In this document: positions 45,746 through 58,285 of the stretch, in pieces
Layout: each line of letters starts with the position of its first letter
How positions within the stretch are numbered: the stretch's first letter is position 1
Assembly (NCBI RefSeq): GCF_015832195.1
Contig: NW_024037374.1
Coordinates: 2,790,001-2,854,000 of the forward strand
Reading direction: 5' to 3'
Length of the DNA: 64,000 bases
Origin: Motacilla alba alba
Taxonomy: Eukaryota > Chordata > Aves > Passeriformes > Motacillidae
The notes under the pieces: model-generated
Seen by the model: only the letters and a program-made list of their open reading frames with translations
The model's database searches: none
What the model was told of the DNA's origin: nothing
Translations under genes and position numbers: made by a program

Positions 45746-45816
45746 TAATAATTACTGTATCAATGTTGATTCCTGTTTCAATTTTGTCAGCACGAATCAC
45801 ACCTATTTATCACAAT

Positions 45817-46016
45817 TAGATATTGGGAAAAAGCTTTTACTGAAAAAGTGATAAAGTACTGGAATTGTCTGTCCTGGGAGGTGGGGGAGTCACCATCCCT
45901 GGATGTGTTTACAAAAAGACTGGATATAGTACTGAGTGCCATGGTCTAGTTGAGATGGTGTTAGGGCATGCGTTGGACTTGATCTTCAAAGTCTCTTCCA
46001 CCTTTGTGATTCTGTG
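45817..46016 (+). mobile_element. CR1: CR1 LINE 3' end, copy B
   Basis: Partner of 12,807-13,018, with one rather than two terminal gattctgtg units. Confidence 0.9.
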
Positions 46017-46019
46017 CTT

Positions 46020-46540
46020 GCGGGACATCACAGACCATGCTGTAACACCATACAGTAGGCTATGACATCGCTGGTTTTCTATGTGACATCACAGAGCAGG
46101 CTGTGACATCACAGTGTGGCAGTATGACATCACAGAGCAGGCTGTGAGGTCACAGAGAGTACTGTGACATTACAGGGTGGCTGTGTTACATCACTGAAGG
46201 TGTTGTGACATTGCAGGCTGGTTCTGTGAGCCTACAGAGGTGCTGTTTGACATGCTGAGTGAGTTTTGACATCAGGATGTGACATCACAGAGCAGGCTGT
46301 GACATTCATTGGCTGGTTGTGTGATGTCATAGAACAGGTTGTGATGTCACAAAGTGGGCTGTGACATCAGAGGATGCCTGTGGGACATCACAGAACAGGC
46401 TGTGAGGCCACGGAGAAGACTCTGCCATCGTAGATAAGGGCTCTGTGCCATCACAGGGAAGCTGTGTGATGTCAGAGAGATGGCTGAGACATGACAGAGT
46501 GGGTTGTGACATCACAGAGCTGCCTGTGAAATCCCAGAGT
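46020..46540. repeat. Phased dyad array 4
   Basis: Copy B partner of array 2, with the same 20-21-base spacing. Confidence 0.85.
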
Positions 46541-46544
46541 GTGG

Positions 46545-47331
46545 GAGGACAGATTGTCAAGAGAACAGAGATAGTGCTGAAGGCTATCTTGCTCCTGATA
46601 AATTGCAGCTGGACTAATTCCCAAAGAGTGGGAAAAGCCTTGCCCTTAATAGGATGTGTTTTATAAAGAGTGGGTTTATAAAGGAGTGGGTTAGCTGGCC
46701 GAGAATCAACTGCAGTCTGCAGGCTGTGCTGTGGGGAAAAAGAGCTGAGCAGTTGTGTGAGGGGCAGCAAAGGGAAGATGTCGTGTGAGGGAGAGACAGG
46801 CTCATGTGGTTGTGCAAGGGGCAGGAAAGAGTTAGCTGGTCCCACAGAAGGAAGAGAGAAGGAGTCAGAAGGCTGCATGGAGTTGCCTGAGGGTAGTCTA
46901 CAGACAGAAAGGTTTGAGAGTTTTTAGATAATAAGGGGCTGGCGTTTGGGTCATGACCCAAAGTCACACATGGGGGAAGGGCCCAGGAAGACCAAGGGTT
47001 AATTACAGCTGAGCACGAGGCAAGCACACATCTTGACCCTACCTCCTCTTGGAATTTCCATCTGAACACCTCTGGAATCCAGGAGTTGGTAGCTGTGTGT
47101 GTGCTTCTCTGTATCATTTTTGTCTTTCTCTCTTTCTGTGTCTTCTTCTTCTGTTTCTGTGCGCTTCCAAGTTTTGATTAACATTAAATTGAACAGGCTT
47201 AGAGTTTGTGAAGTTGAATGGGCCAAGTCAATGCTTTGAGAAGTGGTTTTTGTTGATTGAATGTCTGTCGTAGTTTGACATGAAAAGAATTTTAAAAAGT
47301 AATACAAAACTTGTTGTGTAACTGACAATCT
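46545..47331 (+). mobile_element. Possible LTR or leader, copy B
   Basis: Partner of 13,541-14,320. The TATA-like tttataaagg lies near 46,675. Confidence 0.35.
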
Positions 47332-48350
47332 GTTAAACCACTGAGATGCTGAACACGCCTCTGTGAAACACAGATGTTAAAGATGAAAAAACCCAGGAAC
47401 CTCCTCTTTCTTCTCCAGTCAACAAAGAAGTAGCAGCCCCGGCCCCCATCTCAACCAAACCAAACCAAACCAAACCAAACCAAACCAAACCAAACCAAAC
47501 CAAACCAAGCAACCCTGCCTTGGGCTGAGCCCCTTCCCCCCTCTCCAGGTTGCCCCCCACCATTGGCCCCATTCTAACCAAACCAAACCCCAACAACTAC
47601 CAAACAGGAAAACAAAAGAGGCTACAAAACCCCAACCAGAACAAAGCTAGCCACAGCTATTAAAATCTTACCATCAAGTCCCCTTCCCCCAACACAACTC
47701 AAACCAAAAACCCCTACAGCCTACAACCCATACAAAGTAACCCTACAACTGAAATCAAACACAAAAAACCCCAAAAACCAACCATAAAACCAATCCTAAC
47801 ACAACCCAACCACAACTTCTACCACAAGTTACTGGCTGGTCAGGTGTTAACCCTTGCAGCACTTAAATCCTCCCTCGAGTAAAGAAAAACCAAATACAAG
47901 CATATACAAAAACAACATAAAACCATCAAAGTTCGTAAAGAAGAAATTAAATCCCAAGAAAAAGAAGAAAAATATACCTTAATCCTAAAATTAAAATCCT
48001 CTTGTAAACTATAAAGAAAACGGCTTTTTCTGTATAAGACAATAAACTATAAAATAATAAAAGTTTTCAAAATAATAACTAACTAGAAATTTCAGGTTTC
48101 GTGTCTTTATATAGTCAGTAAAAAAAGTTGTAAAGAAAAACAGTGTTCTAAAGAGTTCTAAGTGTTCTGAAATTTTCTTTACACCTTTTTTAAATTTTAA
48201 GCCAACTTTACCTTTCTCGTAATCCTATCTCACAAGAAAATAATTACATAAATAATTAACAAATAATAAAACCCACCACACTCATCAGGACATGAAAAAA
48301 GAAATCTCAAAATTAGAAAAATTTCAAATAAAAAAACAAAACCACTACAA
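47332..48350 (+). mobile_element. G-to-A hypermutated retroelement fragment, copy B
   Basis: Partner of 14,321-15,757. It shares the same A-for-G positions in the block I aligned (47,885-47,955), so the changes predate the duplication. It lacks about 0.4 kb present in copy A. Confidence 0.75.
47453..47518 (+). repeat. (AACCA)n microsatellite
   Basis: About 13 units. The matching place in copy A (14,457-14,473) has only about three. Confidence 0.95.
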
Positions 48351-49500
48351 TGTCTCTTTAAACCTTTTGCGATAGTTTCTCTGATTTTCTAAAGTTCCTA
48401 GTAAAGGCTGTTTGGCTGTTTTGAGCTCCTGAGAATCTCTTGTTGGTATTTCCCCAGGGAGTCCAACTCAGAGCACACAAACAATTGTAATTCCTTTTAA
48501 ATGTCTCCTTCAGAGAGTTTCTTGGGGAATGGGAGTCAGGGCTTGTGTGTCCTGCTTGGCACAGCCCAGGCAGGGCTCTCCCAGCCCCATTCCACACTCC
48601 GTTTCCCAGCTGGAGCCGCTGGTGCCTCTGAGTTGTGCTGCCCCAGCCCCAGGGACGCTCTCCTTGTCTGCCCATTCCCCCACGGGCTCTGGCCAGGGAT
48701 GGCCTCAGTGGGGGCTGCTGACATCCTCAGCAACTTGGAGGCTGCTGCTGAATTGTACTGCTGCAGAGGCTTGTTCAGCCTGCAGCTCTTCAGTGCAGGA
48801 ATTCAGTGTCCCAGGGCTCATTAACATTCAGAACACCTTCACAAGCCAAGCCCCTGGGAATAAATTGATTTAGGTTTTCCAATCTTTTGTGGTTAATTAG
48901 ACAGATTCCAGCAGTGTATTCAAGCTGGATATATTCTACTTTAAAAGACAGTGAGAAATTAATTCTTTATGTCCTGTTTAGGTTTTTTCCTGTTAATACA
49001 TTGATATGTGCAATCTCCACTTGACATTGAATCCAAGTACCTCCTCATGCAGTTTGAGTAGATGTGAAAATCAAGACCCTTCATGGCTGACAATCAATCA
49101 GACTCTGTCCCTACCCCCACCCCACCATTTCCCCCATCCAAGGCCTGGCACTCAGAGCAGCCTTGTGCAAATCTCAGCTCCCTCCAGCCCAGGCTGCAGC
49201 TGCAGCTTTCAGCTCCTTGGCTCCAACTCCCACCTGCTTTCCTTGCAGAAGGAGCTGCCCGAGACACAGAGGGATGTTCATTTCTTGTCAGCCAACAAAG
49301 CCAAGGCAAGGCACAGCTCTGTCAAATGCAAAAGTCATTCTTCTCCCTCACTCTGCCCTGCCCCTGATCCCCACAGCCTGGCCTGTTTCCTTCATTCCTG
49401 CATTGCCAGGGACTTGCTGGGGCAAGGGAGCTCTGCTCTGGCTATGGAGGGAAGTCCAAGTGCAGCCCCTGGAGTGGGAACCACAACTCATCAGGTTTGT
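48351..49500. other. Unassigned duplicon sequence, copy B
   Basis: Partner of 15,758-17,039, with no recognisable gene. Close identity ends at about 49,340. Confidence 0.5.
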
Positions 49501-50960
49501 GTCCTTTGCGGGACCAGGAACTGGTGAGACTCAGAGCCACAGAAAGGTTTCTTTCATGGCCAACATAACACAGGTGAACATGATAAAATTTAATAAACAT
49601 CAAAACCCTTCCCTGAACTCCTTTAACATCCCAGCAACATCTGGCATGTCCACCATCCACAAGGGATTGCCACACAGGAAGGAGTTTAGACAAAGACATA
49701 AGAAGAGGTGATTGAAAAGATAGAAAAACAGGTAAGATGCTGACTAAGCAATTAATAAAACTTCTAAAAGATTGGGCAACTCTCTGCAGTTTAAAGCATG
49801 AAGCCAGTCAAGGGAGACACATTGGAATGACCAGAGAACAGCTGCAGGAGAAAATCCAGGAGCAACAGGAAGGACAAAGACCCAGCTGCTCTAAATGAAG
49901 AGATGTCCTTAGACACAGCCATTTAAACAGGAGAGTTGCAAACACCTGAGGGAAGAGGGTCATTAAATATTAGACTGAATGTTGGGGGAAAAGGGAGAAA
50001 GGAAGATCAGTATTCCTTCTCCTGCCATAAGTAGAAGAATCCAGTCAATCCAGGAAATTCCTGGTGATGGTGGGAAAATTTTGCCATTTTTTAAAAGTAC
50101 TCAAATACTTTGATTGAGATAAAAAAGATTTGCTTGTATATTATGAAACTAACAGGTATTAACACCAGTGCCCCTTTCCGGGCAGACATCAGCTGTGTGC
50201 CCATGAACAGGCAGTGCCACTTGTGTCCTGAGGCGCCGAGCTGGGATTGGATCTCTCCGAGAGCAGCTGAAGGAGAGCAGAGCACCTTGCAAGCTGCAGG
50301 TCCCTGCCAGCCCTGCAGGGCTCCTGTCCCATCAACATCTGCTCTGCTGCAGTCTGAAACAGGGCCCAGCATGGTGCTGGGATCATCAGAGAACTGAGGT
50401 GTGTGCTGGAATTCCATGGCCTCGCCATGGCGCAGCAGCCCTGCATTTCCCTCCTACAGCCTTGCTCTCCAGCACAGCCATGGAGGCTCTTTGGGCTCCT
50501 GACTGTTGCTTCAGGCAGCAAGGGCAGCTGAGCTCTGCCTTTGGCACAGTCACGCCTGGCCAGCGCAGGCCATGCTCAGCAATTGCTTGTCTGTGCCTGG
50601 CCTTGCTGCCAGCCCCGGCAGCGGCTGCGTGGCCCCTTGGTGGCCCTGTGCTGAGTCCTGTTGCAGCTGCAGCTGCTGCTGTGCCCTTGCCAGGAGCTGA
50701 GGCTGTGGGGCCAGTGGCCAGAGCAGCCTGGGCTGAGCAGAGCTGTGGGGCCAGAGCCGGCTGGGCTGGGCTGGGGAGAGGCCCTTGGTGCTGCCCAGAG
50801 CTCAGGGCAGCTGGCAGACCTTGCAGGGCTGGGCTCAGAGAGCCTGGCACAGACACCATCAGTGTCCATCTCAGCCTGGCTGAGCGGGCAGGGCCAGGAC
50901 TCAGGCCAGGCCTTGTGAGGCAGGGCCAGTGCCTGTGCAAGGCATTGAAAACAGGCAAGT
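49501..50960. other. Copy B-specific sequence without a recognised gene
   Basis: AT-rich to about 50,150, then GC-rich. Long open frames on the minus strand (for example 50,386-51,261) overlap each other in GC-rich DNA and show no domain. I do not call them genes. Confidence 0.5.
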
Positions 50961-51871
50961 GGCAAAGAGAGGAGGCTGCGCTGTGCAATGCAAACAGGGG
51001 CTCCTGAGCCAGTGCTGCCGTGCCTGTGCCTGCAAGGATGGGGCACCTCTGTGAGCTGGGGGAGAGGCCAGGGCTGCAGAGGGGGGATGTTGTTGGCAGC
51101 TCCATGAGGACGCTCTGGGACGCTGCCCTGGGCTGTGCAGCGCACTGGGGATGGATCAGCCCCTGCTCTGCTGCTCCTTCCCGTCTGCCCCAGGGCCCTT
51201 GCAGAGCCCCAGCCATGCTGGTTGCCCCCAGCCTGCCCACGGCCAGCCTGGAGCTGCTCACGGGGGTTTTCTGTGCTCAGCATTGGCCTGGCCGTGTTCT
51301 TGAGAGAGCCTGGGCAAGGAGCCTGCAGCCCCCAGGCCCTGGCCTGAGGCGGCAGCGCTGCCCCAGCAGTGCCCATGGCCTGTCCCTGCTGCAGCCCCGG
51401 CACTGCCACCCCCAGCACTGTGCCCGGCCCCGAGAGCACTCAGGCCCTACAGCAACACCAGGGCCACCAGGGCAGCGGGGTAGGGCCACGGCAGCAGCAC
51501 TGGCAACACCAAGTGCTGCTGCTGCTGCTGGGCACAGCTGCTGGGCCAGCACTGATCTGCCCCCAGCTCTGCACACAGACATTGCTGCTGCAGCTCCAGA
51601 GAAGGCAACCAAAGGGCATCTCTGCAGAAAACTTTGTTGAGAAATCCTGTAGTTTGTTTAAAGCCACCAAGAGCGCAGCTCCTCATTGACACAGTCTGTG
51701 GCCACAGGGAATGAGGAGAGGAACAAAATGAGAAATGGCACAAGGAATCACATTTCTTTGGGGACAATATGAAAAAAGTAAAGCATAGGAAAAAAGACCC
51801 CATAATCAAACCAACAAGAAGTATCAAAGATGGCTTTTATTAGAAATGATTGGCAGAAATTGTCCAGCAGT
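50961..51871. repeat. OR 3'-flank module, copy B
   Basis: Partner of 20,380-21,303. Confidence 0.7.
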
Positions 51872-52805
51872 TTACTGTTTCTGAAAGCATCCAGTAATCA
51901 GCGTCCACACTGCAGCCTTGAGCTCCTGGTTCCTCAGGCTGTAGATGAGGGGGTTCAGGGCTGGAGGCACCACCGAGTACAGAACTGACAGGGCCAGATC
52001 CAGGGATGGGGAGGACATTGAAAGCGGCTTCAGGTAAGTAAAAAATGAGGTGCTGATGAAAAGGGAGACCACGGCCAGGTGAGGGAGGCAGGTGGAAAAG
52101 GCTTTGTGCCGTCCCTGCTCAGAGGGGATCCTCAGCACAGCCCTGAAGATCTGCACATAGGCGAAAACAATGAACACAAAACAGCCAAATAACAGAAAAG
52201 CAGTGCCCATGAGAGGCCCAAATTCCCTAATGTAGGAATTTGAGCAGGAGAGCTTGAGGATCTGTGGGATTTCACAGAAGAACTGGCCCAGGGCATTGCC
52301 ATGGCACAGCGGCAGGGAAAATGTATTGGCTGTGTGCATGAGAGCAGTAAGAAAGGCACTGGCCCAGGCAGCTGCTGCCATGTGGGCACAAGCTCTGCTG
52401 CCCAGGAGGGTCCCATAGTGCAGGGGTTTGCAGATGGACATGTAGCGGTCGTAGCACATGATGGTCAGGAGGGAAAACTCTGCTGCTGTGCAGAAAACAA
52501 AAAAAAAAGACTTGGGCAGTGCATCCTTCGTAGGAGATGGTGCTGGTGTCCCAGAGGGAATTGTGCATGGCTTTGGGGACAGTGGTGCAGGTGGAGCCCA
52601 GGTCAGTGAGGGCCAGGTTGAGCAGGAAGAAGAACATGGGCGTGTGCAGGTGGTGGCCGCAGGCTACGGCGCTGATGATGAGGCCGTTGCCCAGGAGGGC
52701 AGCCAGGGAGATGCCCAGCAAGAGGCAGAAGTGCAGCAGCTGCAGCTGCCGCGTGTCCGCCAGTGCCAGCAGGAGGAAGTGGCTGATGGAGCTGCTGTTG
52801 GACAT
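51872..52805 (-). pseudogene. Olfactory receptor 3, OR14-like, one frameshift
   Basis: The whole receptor is present over 934 bp, one base more than OR 1 and OR 2 (933 bp). The N-terminal part (52,805 down to about 52,505) has MSNSSS, the TM1 Asn and PMFFFLL. The C-terminal part, in another frame, has MCYDRYMSIC, KAFSTCLPHL and PLIYSLRN. The frame is lost in an A run of ten (plus strand 52,499-52,508) where OR 1 has nine, inside the start of TM3. It may be a true pseudogene or a homopolymer error in the assembly. No other damage is visible. The splice acceptor upstream is intact (AG at 52,832-52,833). Confidence 0.9.
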
Positions 52806-52833
52806 TTGCTGGGGCTGGGCTTTGGCTACTGCT

Positions 52834-55042
52834 GTGGAGAAAAGGGCAGTGAACAGTTAGAGCACATACTTCAACTAGAATTAAAGCCATTTCCCATACA
52901 CCCTCCCCCAGAACCGACGGACACCCTTTTTTGTTTAGGAGACCTGGGTTTTTCTTTATAAACTCCCCCCATATCTCTGCTTGTCTTCTTGATAATCAAA
53001 CTCTGCACAACTCTGCTGCCCCCCGGGAGAACAGAGCAAGATTTTTGAGGCAAAGTAAGGAGTCCAGACTGAGTCCAGACTGATGGTCTGTCATTCCAAA
53101 CTGTTCAGAGTTTCTCTGGGCTATAATCTTTCTCAGCTGGAGAGTGATCACCTTCCCATGTTTCCCCTAAAATGTAACCAGGTACTCCTGAGAGCAGATG
53201 GATCCACCCCAGCCCAGCTCCACATTTGTAGCCAAGGACTCACGTTGCTCATTTCCCAACCCAGCAGCATTTTCAGTGTCACAACACCTCTGCCTCTCCC
53301 CATCAATCTTATAACTCAGAGAGCCTCTAGGACAAGTTTGCATCCTGGATTGGAGCTCCCAGCTTGGACGGAAATCGCAGGGAGACTTCCAAGGGTCCTT
53401 CTGATGGCATTGGATTGAGGGAGATGAGGTCCTTCCCTGGCTGCACTGACAGCATTGCCCAGAGCCAGGCACTGGGGACAGCATCACCCTGAGCCAGCTG
53501 TGCCCCCTGCCAGAGCCCCCAGTGCCGGGCAGCTGCTCCCAGCCCTGTGCTCTGCAGAGGGAACTGGGCCCGGGGCTGCAGAGCTGCCCCACGGCTCTGC
53601 TGCAGCTCTGCCTGCACAGGAGGGGCTTCACGCCTTGGACCCCCAGCCCCAAGGGCAGAGGCTTGGCTGGGGAAAAGAGGGAGGGGGCTTGTTCAGAGGG
53701 AGGGGGCTTGTTCAGAGGGAGGGGCTGCACTGGAGGGGATCCTGTGGAGATCTGTAAACTCTCCCTGCCACAGCATTTCTGGGGTTTTGTTTTCTCTCAT
53801 TTCCTGAGCTTCTCTCTGCTTCCTGGAGATTTTCCTCCTGCAGGTGTTTCCCTGTGCCTGATCTCTCCCTACCCACACTCACTGCCCCAAATCTCTGGGC
53901 ACTCTCCTTGGCCTGACAGAAGCCTGCCTGTGTGCAGGGCACTGGCTGGGGGCAGGTTGTGTTTGCAGCTTGGAGAAAGGACAGTTCAGACCGAGCCTGA
54001 CGGGTCCAGCAAAGGTGATGCTGCTGCTGTGCATGGGCAGAGTGGCTGAAAGCACATTAGGGATCTCCTGTGAACCGACTGATCACTAAAAGGAACAGTT
54101 GGGATGTCTCAGGCACTTGTCAAAATTCATAATCAACCTTTAATATTTATCACACCTCCCTACCATTCTCCAATAGTAGGAAACTAAATACCTCATGTAT
54201 GAAAATATCTTCATTTTTATCAAAATCCTTGTCTTGGAAGTATTGTATGACTAATCAGAACCCCTCAGCATATCAGAGTTTCAAGCGCATTTCACCATCC
54301 CATCATCAGAAATCCTTAGAGTTGTACTCACAGGGTCTGTAGGCATTGGGATGTTCCAGCTGTAGGAGATCACTGCAGGAGCTGCAGCTGCATTGTCCTG
54401 CAGCCAGAGGTTCCTGTGCCAAGGGCTGGCAGGGATTCTGCCCCAGGCACTTCCCAGCACCTTCCCAGCCCTGACTGATTGAAGCTCTCTGTGCCTCTGT
54501 GCTGTGCCCGGGCTGGCTGCAGGCAGTGCCCCAGCCCTGCTGGGCTGGCAGAAGAGCTGCTCAGCAAGAGAAATGTGCTTTTGAAGCTCTTCTTGGTTCC
54601 CAGGAGCTGCCTCTGTGCCAGCAGCCCAGCCCAGCTCAGCAGCACAGCCACAGCACAAGGACTTTAATGAGCCTCTGGGGCTTTGTGCTCAGGCCCTGAA
54701 CATCAGTCCCTAAGAGGCAGCTGAAGAAACCTCTGCAGAACTCCAAGTCAGAATCCAACTCCAAAGTTTCTTGGACTTTTAATGGGTCCCACTGAGGAAC
54801 ACAACTGAGAAAGTGTCCCCAGGCCCCAGGCAGAGCAGAGAACTGCAGGCAGTGATGACAGGTGGGCACAAAGAGAAGCCAAGTCTTGGTGCCCTGGGGC
54901 ACAGCAGGCTCTGTGCCACCAAGGGCTGGCAGGAGACACCTTGTCCTGAGCCACTGGGGCCTCCTGGCACAGCCCCAGCCAGGCTGGCCACTGGCAGCCC
55001 CTTGTCCTGCCCTCAGCATCCCCCCTAGCCCACATGCCAGTG
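52834..55042. repeat. OR 3 upstream duplicon region
   Basis: Partner of 22,276-24,473. No coding gene is recognised. Confidence 0.6.
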
Positions 55043-55715
55043 GCCTCAAGGATCTGCTGGAAGGAGTCCCTGGGGAGCCTTGGTCAGCAATGGCTCTGGG
55101 GGCTCCTTCATGCTCCCAGGGACTGCAGGCTTTTCAAAGAACTTTGGGTTTTTCTTTTGCCTTGGAGTCTCTGAGAGGTTTGTGCAATCATGGCCTCCAA
55201 TGATCTGCTGTAATTAGTCCCTGGAGAGGCTTTGTCAGTAACAACACTCAGTGGGGCTCATTAATGCTTCAAGGTACTTCAGTTATTTGAAGGTACTTGG
55301 TGTTTCCCTTTTGACACAGACTCTGTGAGAGGTTTGTGCAATCATGGCCCCAATTATCTGCTTTAACGAGTCCCTTGAGAGCTTTGTACTGACACTCAGT
55401 GGAGCTCATTACTACTTTGAAATACTCAAAATTTTTAAGATACTTTGGAATTTCCTTTCCTCACTGAGGTTTCTGAGAGTTTTTTTAGCCATCCTGGCCT
55501 CCAATTCTCGCCTCCAAGGAGTCCATGAGGAGCCTGTGTTGGGGATGGACCTCAGTGCGACTCATTAATTCTTTTAGACACTTTGGAGTTTTCTTCTGAC
55601 TTTGACTCCTGGAAAAGTTTGTGCTATCTCCTCTCAGGCCCTGAGGTTCCAGGGCTCAGCTCCAAATGCACCACAGGGCTCATTAGGATCAAGCAAGTTC
55701 TGACAAACCATGGCT
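55043..55715 (+). repeat. Tandem repeat of ~130-150 bp upstream of OR 3
   Basis: Partner of 24,474-25,130, with the same units. Confidence 0.8.
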
Positions 55716-55764
55716 CTGCCTTGATTTCCCTCTGCTCTCCTGCAGTTTATCAGGAAGTTTTCTG

Positions 55765-57380
55765 TAGTTTTTTTGATTTGCCAATTTGAGATTTCTTGGC
55801 CAGTGCATCAATTTGTGTGGCAGGTTTAGTGTTGGCTAATTACCAGTGCACTCACTAGAATATACTTACTCATTTCCTGCTGTGAGGTGGGATTAGGAGA
55901 AAGGCAACGTAGGTCTAAAACATTAAAAGTGTATAAAGAAATGTTAATTAATAATAATAAATATTAAGAATAATAAGAATCAGAACAAAACTCTCAGAAC
56001 ACTTCTCTCCCTACAACCTTTTCTTTCTTACTGGCAATGTAAAGAGACAAACCTAAAATTTTCAGTTTGTTATTTCTAGAATAGTCTTTCTTCAGTTCAC
56101 TTAGGGAGAGGAGTCTCTCTTTCATGCTATGGAGACTTCTCTGTTAAGAATACAATTCTCTCGTGGCTCTCAATTTCCACAAATAGCAGCCACCCTAAAA
56201 ATCTGCTATTGTCAAGTCCCTCCCATTTGTTCACAGCCTTTCCCACAGTTGTGTTTATGCACCATGTCAGCTTAGGGGGTATTAGTTTAAAGATGAGCTG
56301 TTTAAGAGCAAAGGTTCTCTTCATCTATTTCTGAAATCATCTTCATCTCTGGGAACAGAGATCTTTTTCTTCTCTCCCTGAGGGCACAGGCTCTCATCAC
56401 TCTTCTATTTTTCTCTGTACACACTTCTCATGGGATCACAGCTACTTCTACATTTGCTTACTTTAGCATGGAGGCCTTTGCTGAACAAGTCATCTCCCCA
56501 TATTTTCAATGCATTATAGGAAAAAATGGAGTCTAATGTATCAAGTACATCCTTCTCCATAGCCTTACAAGAGGATTTCAGCCCCAAGGTCATGACATCT
56601 TCTCATCCCTCCCATCTGGGACTCTACTTCCCCTTCACTGACCTTGGTGTCTTCATGTTGTTCCTCTATGTGCCTGCACTTTGTCCTCCCTCTCACTGGA
56701 GAGGGAGGATGGAAGCACTGAAAGAGTTCATATCTCGCCCAGGGCCTGCAGATGGTTACGTGACCCCGGCCAGGCTCGGTACTTGCAGCCGGAGCTGTTT
56801 TACGATGGAGGTTTCTGCAGCGGCTGCGCTGGGGCTGTGTCAGGATGGGCCGTGCTGGGGGGAGGGCCAGGATCTCAGCAGCCAGGCCAGAATACAGCAG
56901 CAGCAAAGCCGGGGGCCGATGGCTTCTCCTCCCCCTGCCCAGTGGTTGCAGACGAACCCCAGCAGGGGCAGAATCTTGGCTGAACTGACCCGGCCCGGGG
57001 CTGCTCCTGGGGCTTGGTGGATCCTGGCTAATCCTGGGCCAGCAGCGGGGCAGGGCTTCGTAGTGGCCTGATGTTCACAACAGCAGCCACAGACCAGCCC
57101 GGCCTCAGCCCCCTGGCCTCCCCTTCCCCTGCCCAGAAGCTGATGGGGCCTGGCAGGCTCCCCGGGAAGGGGCCCAGCCCCACGGCAGGAGCTGCCCAGC
57201 CTGCCCTGGCTGAGATCGGGACCGGGTTGGCCTTGTTACCTCTTTGCCAGCCAGAAGGAAAAGAGACCCTTCGAGACTTCTTTGTCTTTAACGTGTGTCT
57301 TCACAGAGGCGTGCACAGTTTCCTTAGTGGTTTAACAGATTGTCAGTGCTCAAAGCTAATTACTGATTGGGTTTTTGTCA
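55765..57380 (-). mobile_element. G-containing relative of the hypermutated element
   Basis: Its reverse complement aligns with 14,321-15,757 and 47,332-48,350 but has normal G content. It interrupts copy B of the duplication. Two overlapping minus-strand frames (56,565-56,906 and 56,405-56,593) hold no domain I recognise, so the family is unknown. The AT-rich 3' end lies at 55,765-56,030. No LTR or target-site duplication was defined. Confidence 0.65.
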
Positions 57381-57480
57381 GACATGGAGGAAAATGCTAG
57401 CAGCTTCTCTTAGGACATCAATTCTGTGCTGCAAAACCACCACAACAGCACAGAGCACAGAGCTCCTTTGTCCATATGTA

Positions 57481-58285
57481 GTGGTCAAGTGCCTGAGGCC
57501 TCAAAACCCCTCCTTGGGAGATCTCTGGGCCCTCCCCAAGGTGTTTTCAATTGAAATCATTCAGCTCAGAGTCTAAGAAAATCACCAGAGGTCAGGGCCA
57601 GCCTGACCTGTCTGTCCTGGCTGCTTTTGTGTGGAGGAATCCTTGGATATATGGAATTTGGGAGGCCAAATTCTAATTTTGTCCATGGCTCCTGGACATA
57701 AAAAGCTGGTTCTTTTCTATAGGAATAAAGGAACAGACACACAGTGTTTCAGGAGGAGATGAGAGGTGACCATCGGTGGCCATGGCCAGCCAGAGCTGGC
57801 TGCGAGATACCCCTGCATATAGGAAGTTTTTTAGGGAGAGTACCACTTTTGGCAATGGGCATCAGAAAAGTCAGACAGTTCTTTTCCATAGCAAGGAGAA
57901 CATGGAGTCCCAGTGCTCCAGGAGCTGATGTGAGGCAGCCCTTGACATCCCCAGATCAGCCAGACCTGTCAGGTGTCCCCTGGGAGGCCAAGCCAGCCAG
58001 ACCTGTTCCATGTTCCCTTGGTTCCATGGGGCCCCACAGTGTCCCAATGGTCCCTTGCTTCCAGGAGGCCCTGAGGTGTCACAATGCCCCCTTGGTGACA
58101 CAAGGCCCTGAAGGGTCACAATGGTCTCCATGGTTCCATCAGGCCCCACAGAGTCATCATGGTCTCTGGGTTCCATGCAGCCGCGCTGTGTCACCATGGC
58201 CCCTTGGTTCCATGGGCTCCAGTGGTGCCACAATGATCCCCTTGGTTCCATGAGGTGCCCACAGTGTCCCAGTGATCTCCAGGGG
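57481..58285. repeat. Satellite forward plus minisatellite reverse, first block
   Basis: 57,481-57,600 matches 37,860-37,990. Satellite units run to about 58,005, then the conserved junction, then reverse 37-bp units to 58,285. Confidence 0.85.

Larger units (their letters stand above)
41723..55765. repeat. Segmental duplication, copy B (contains OR 3)
   Basis: Direct partner of 8,258-25,180, in the same order. It starts at 'ctgcccttggcattgcac' inside the palindrome's right arm and is cut off at about 55,765 by an inverted retroelement. It lacks the CR1/LTR stretch of copy A and has its own sequence at 49,500-50,960. Confidence 0.85.

Noticed and set aside
50386..51439. Two minus-strand open frames of about 290 codons
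   Set aside because: They overlap in different frames in GC-rich duplicon DNA. The partner region in copy A does not keep them, and no domain is visible.
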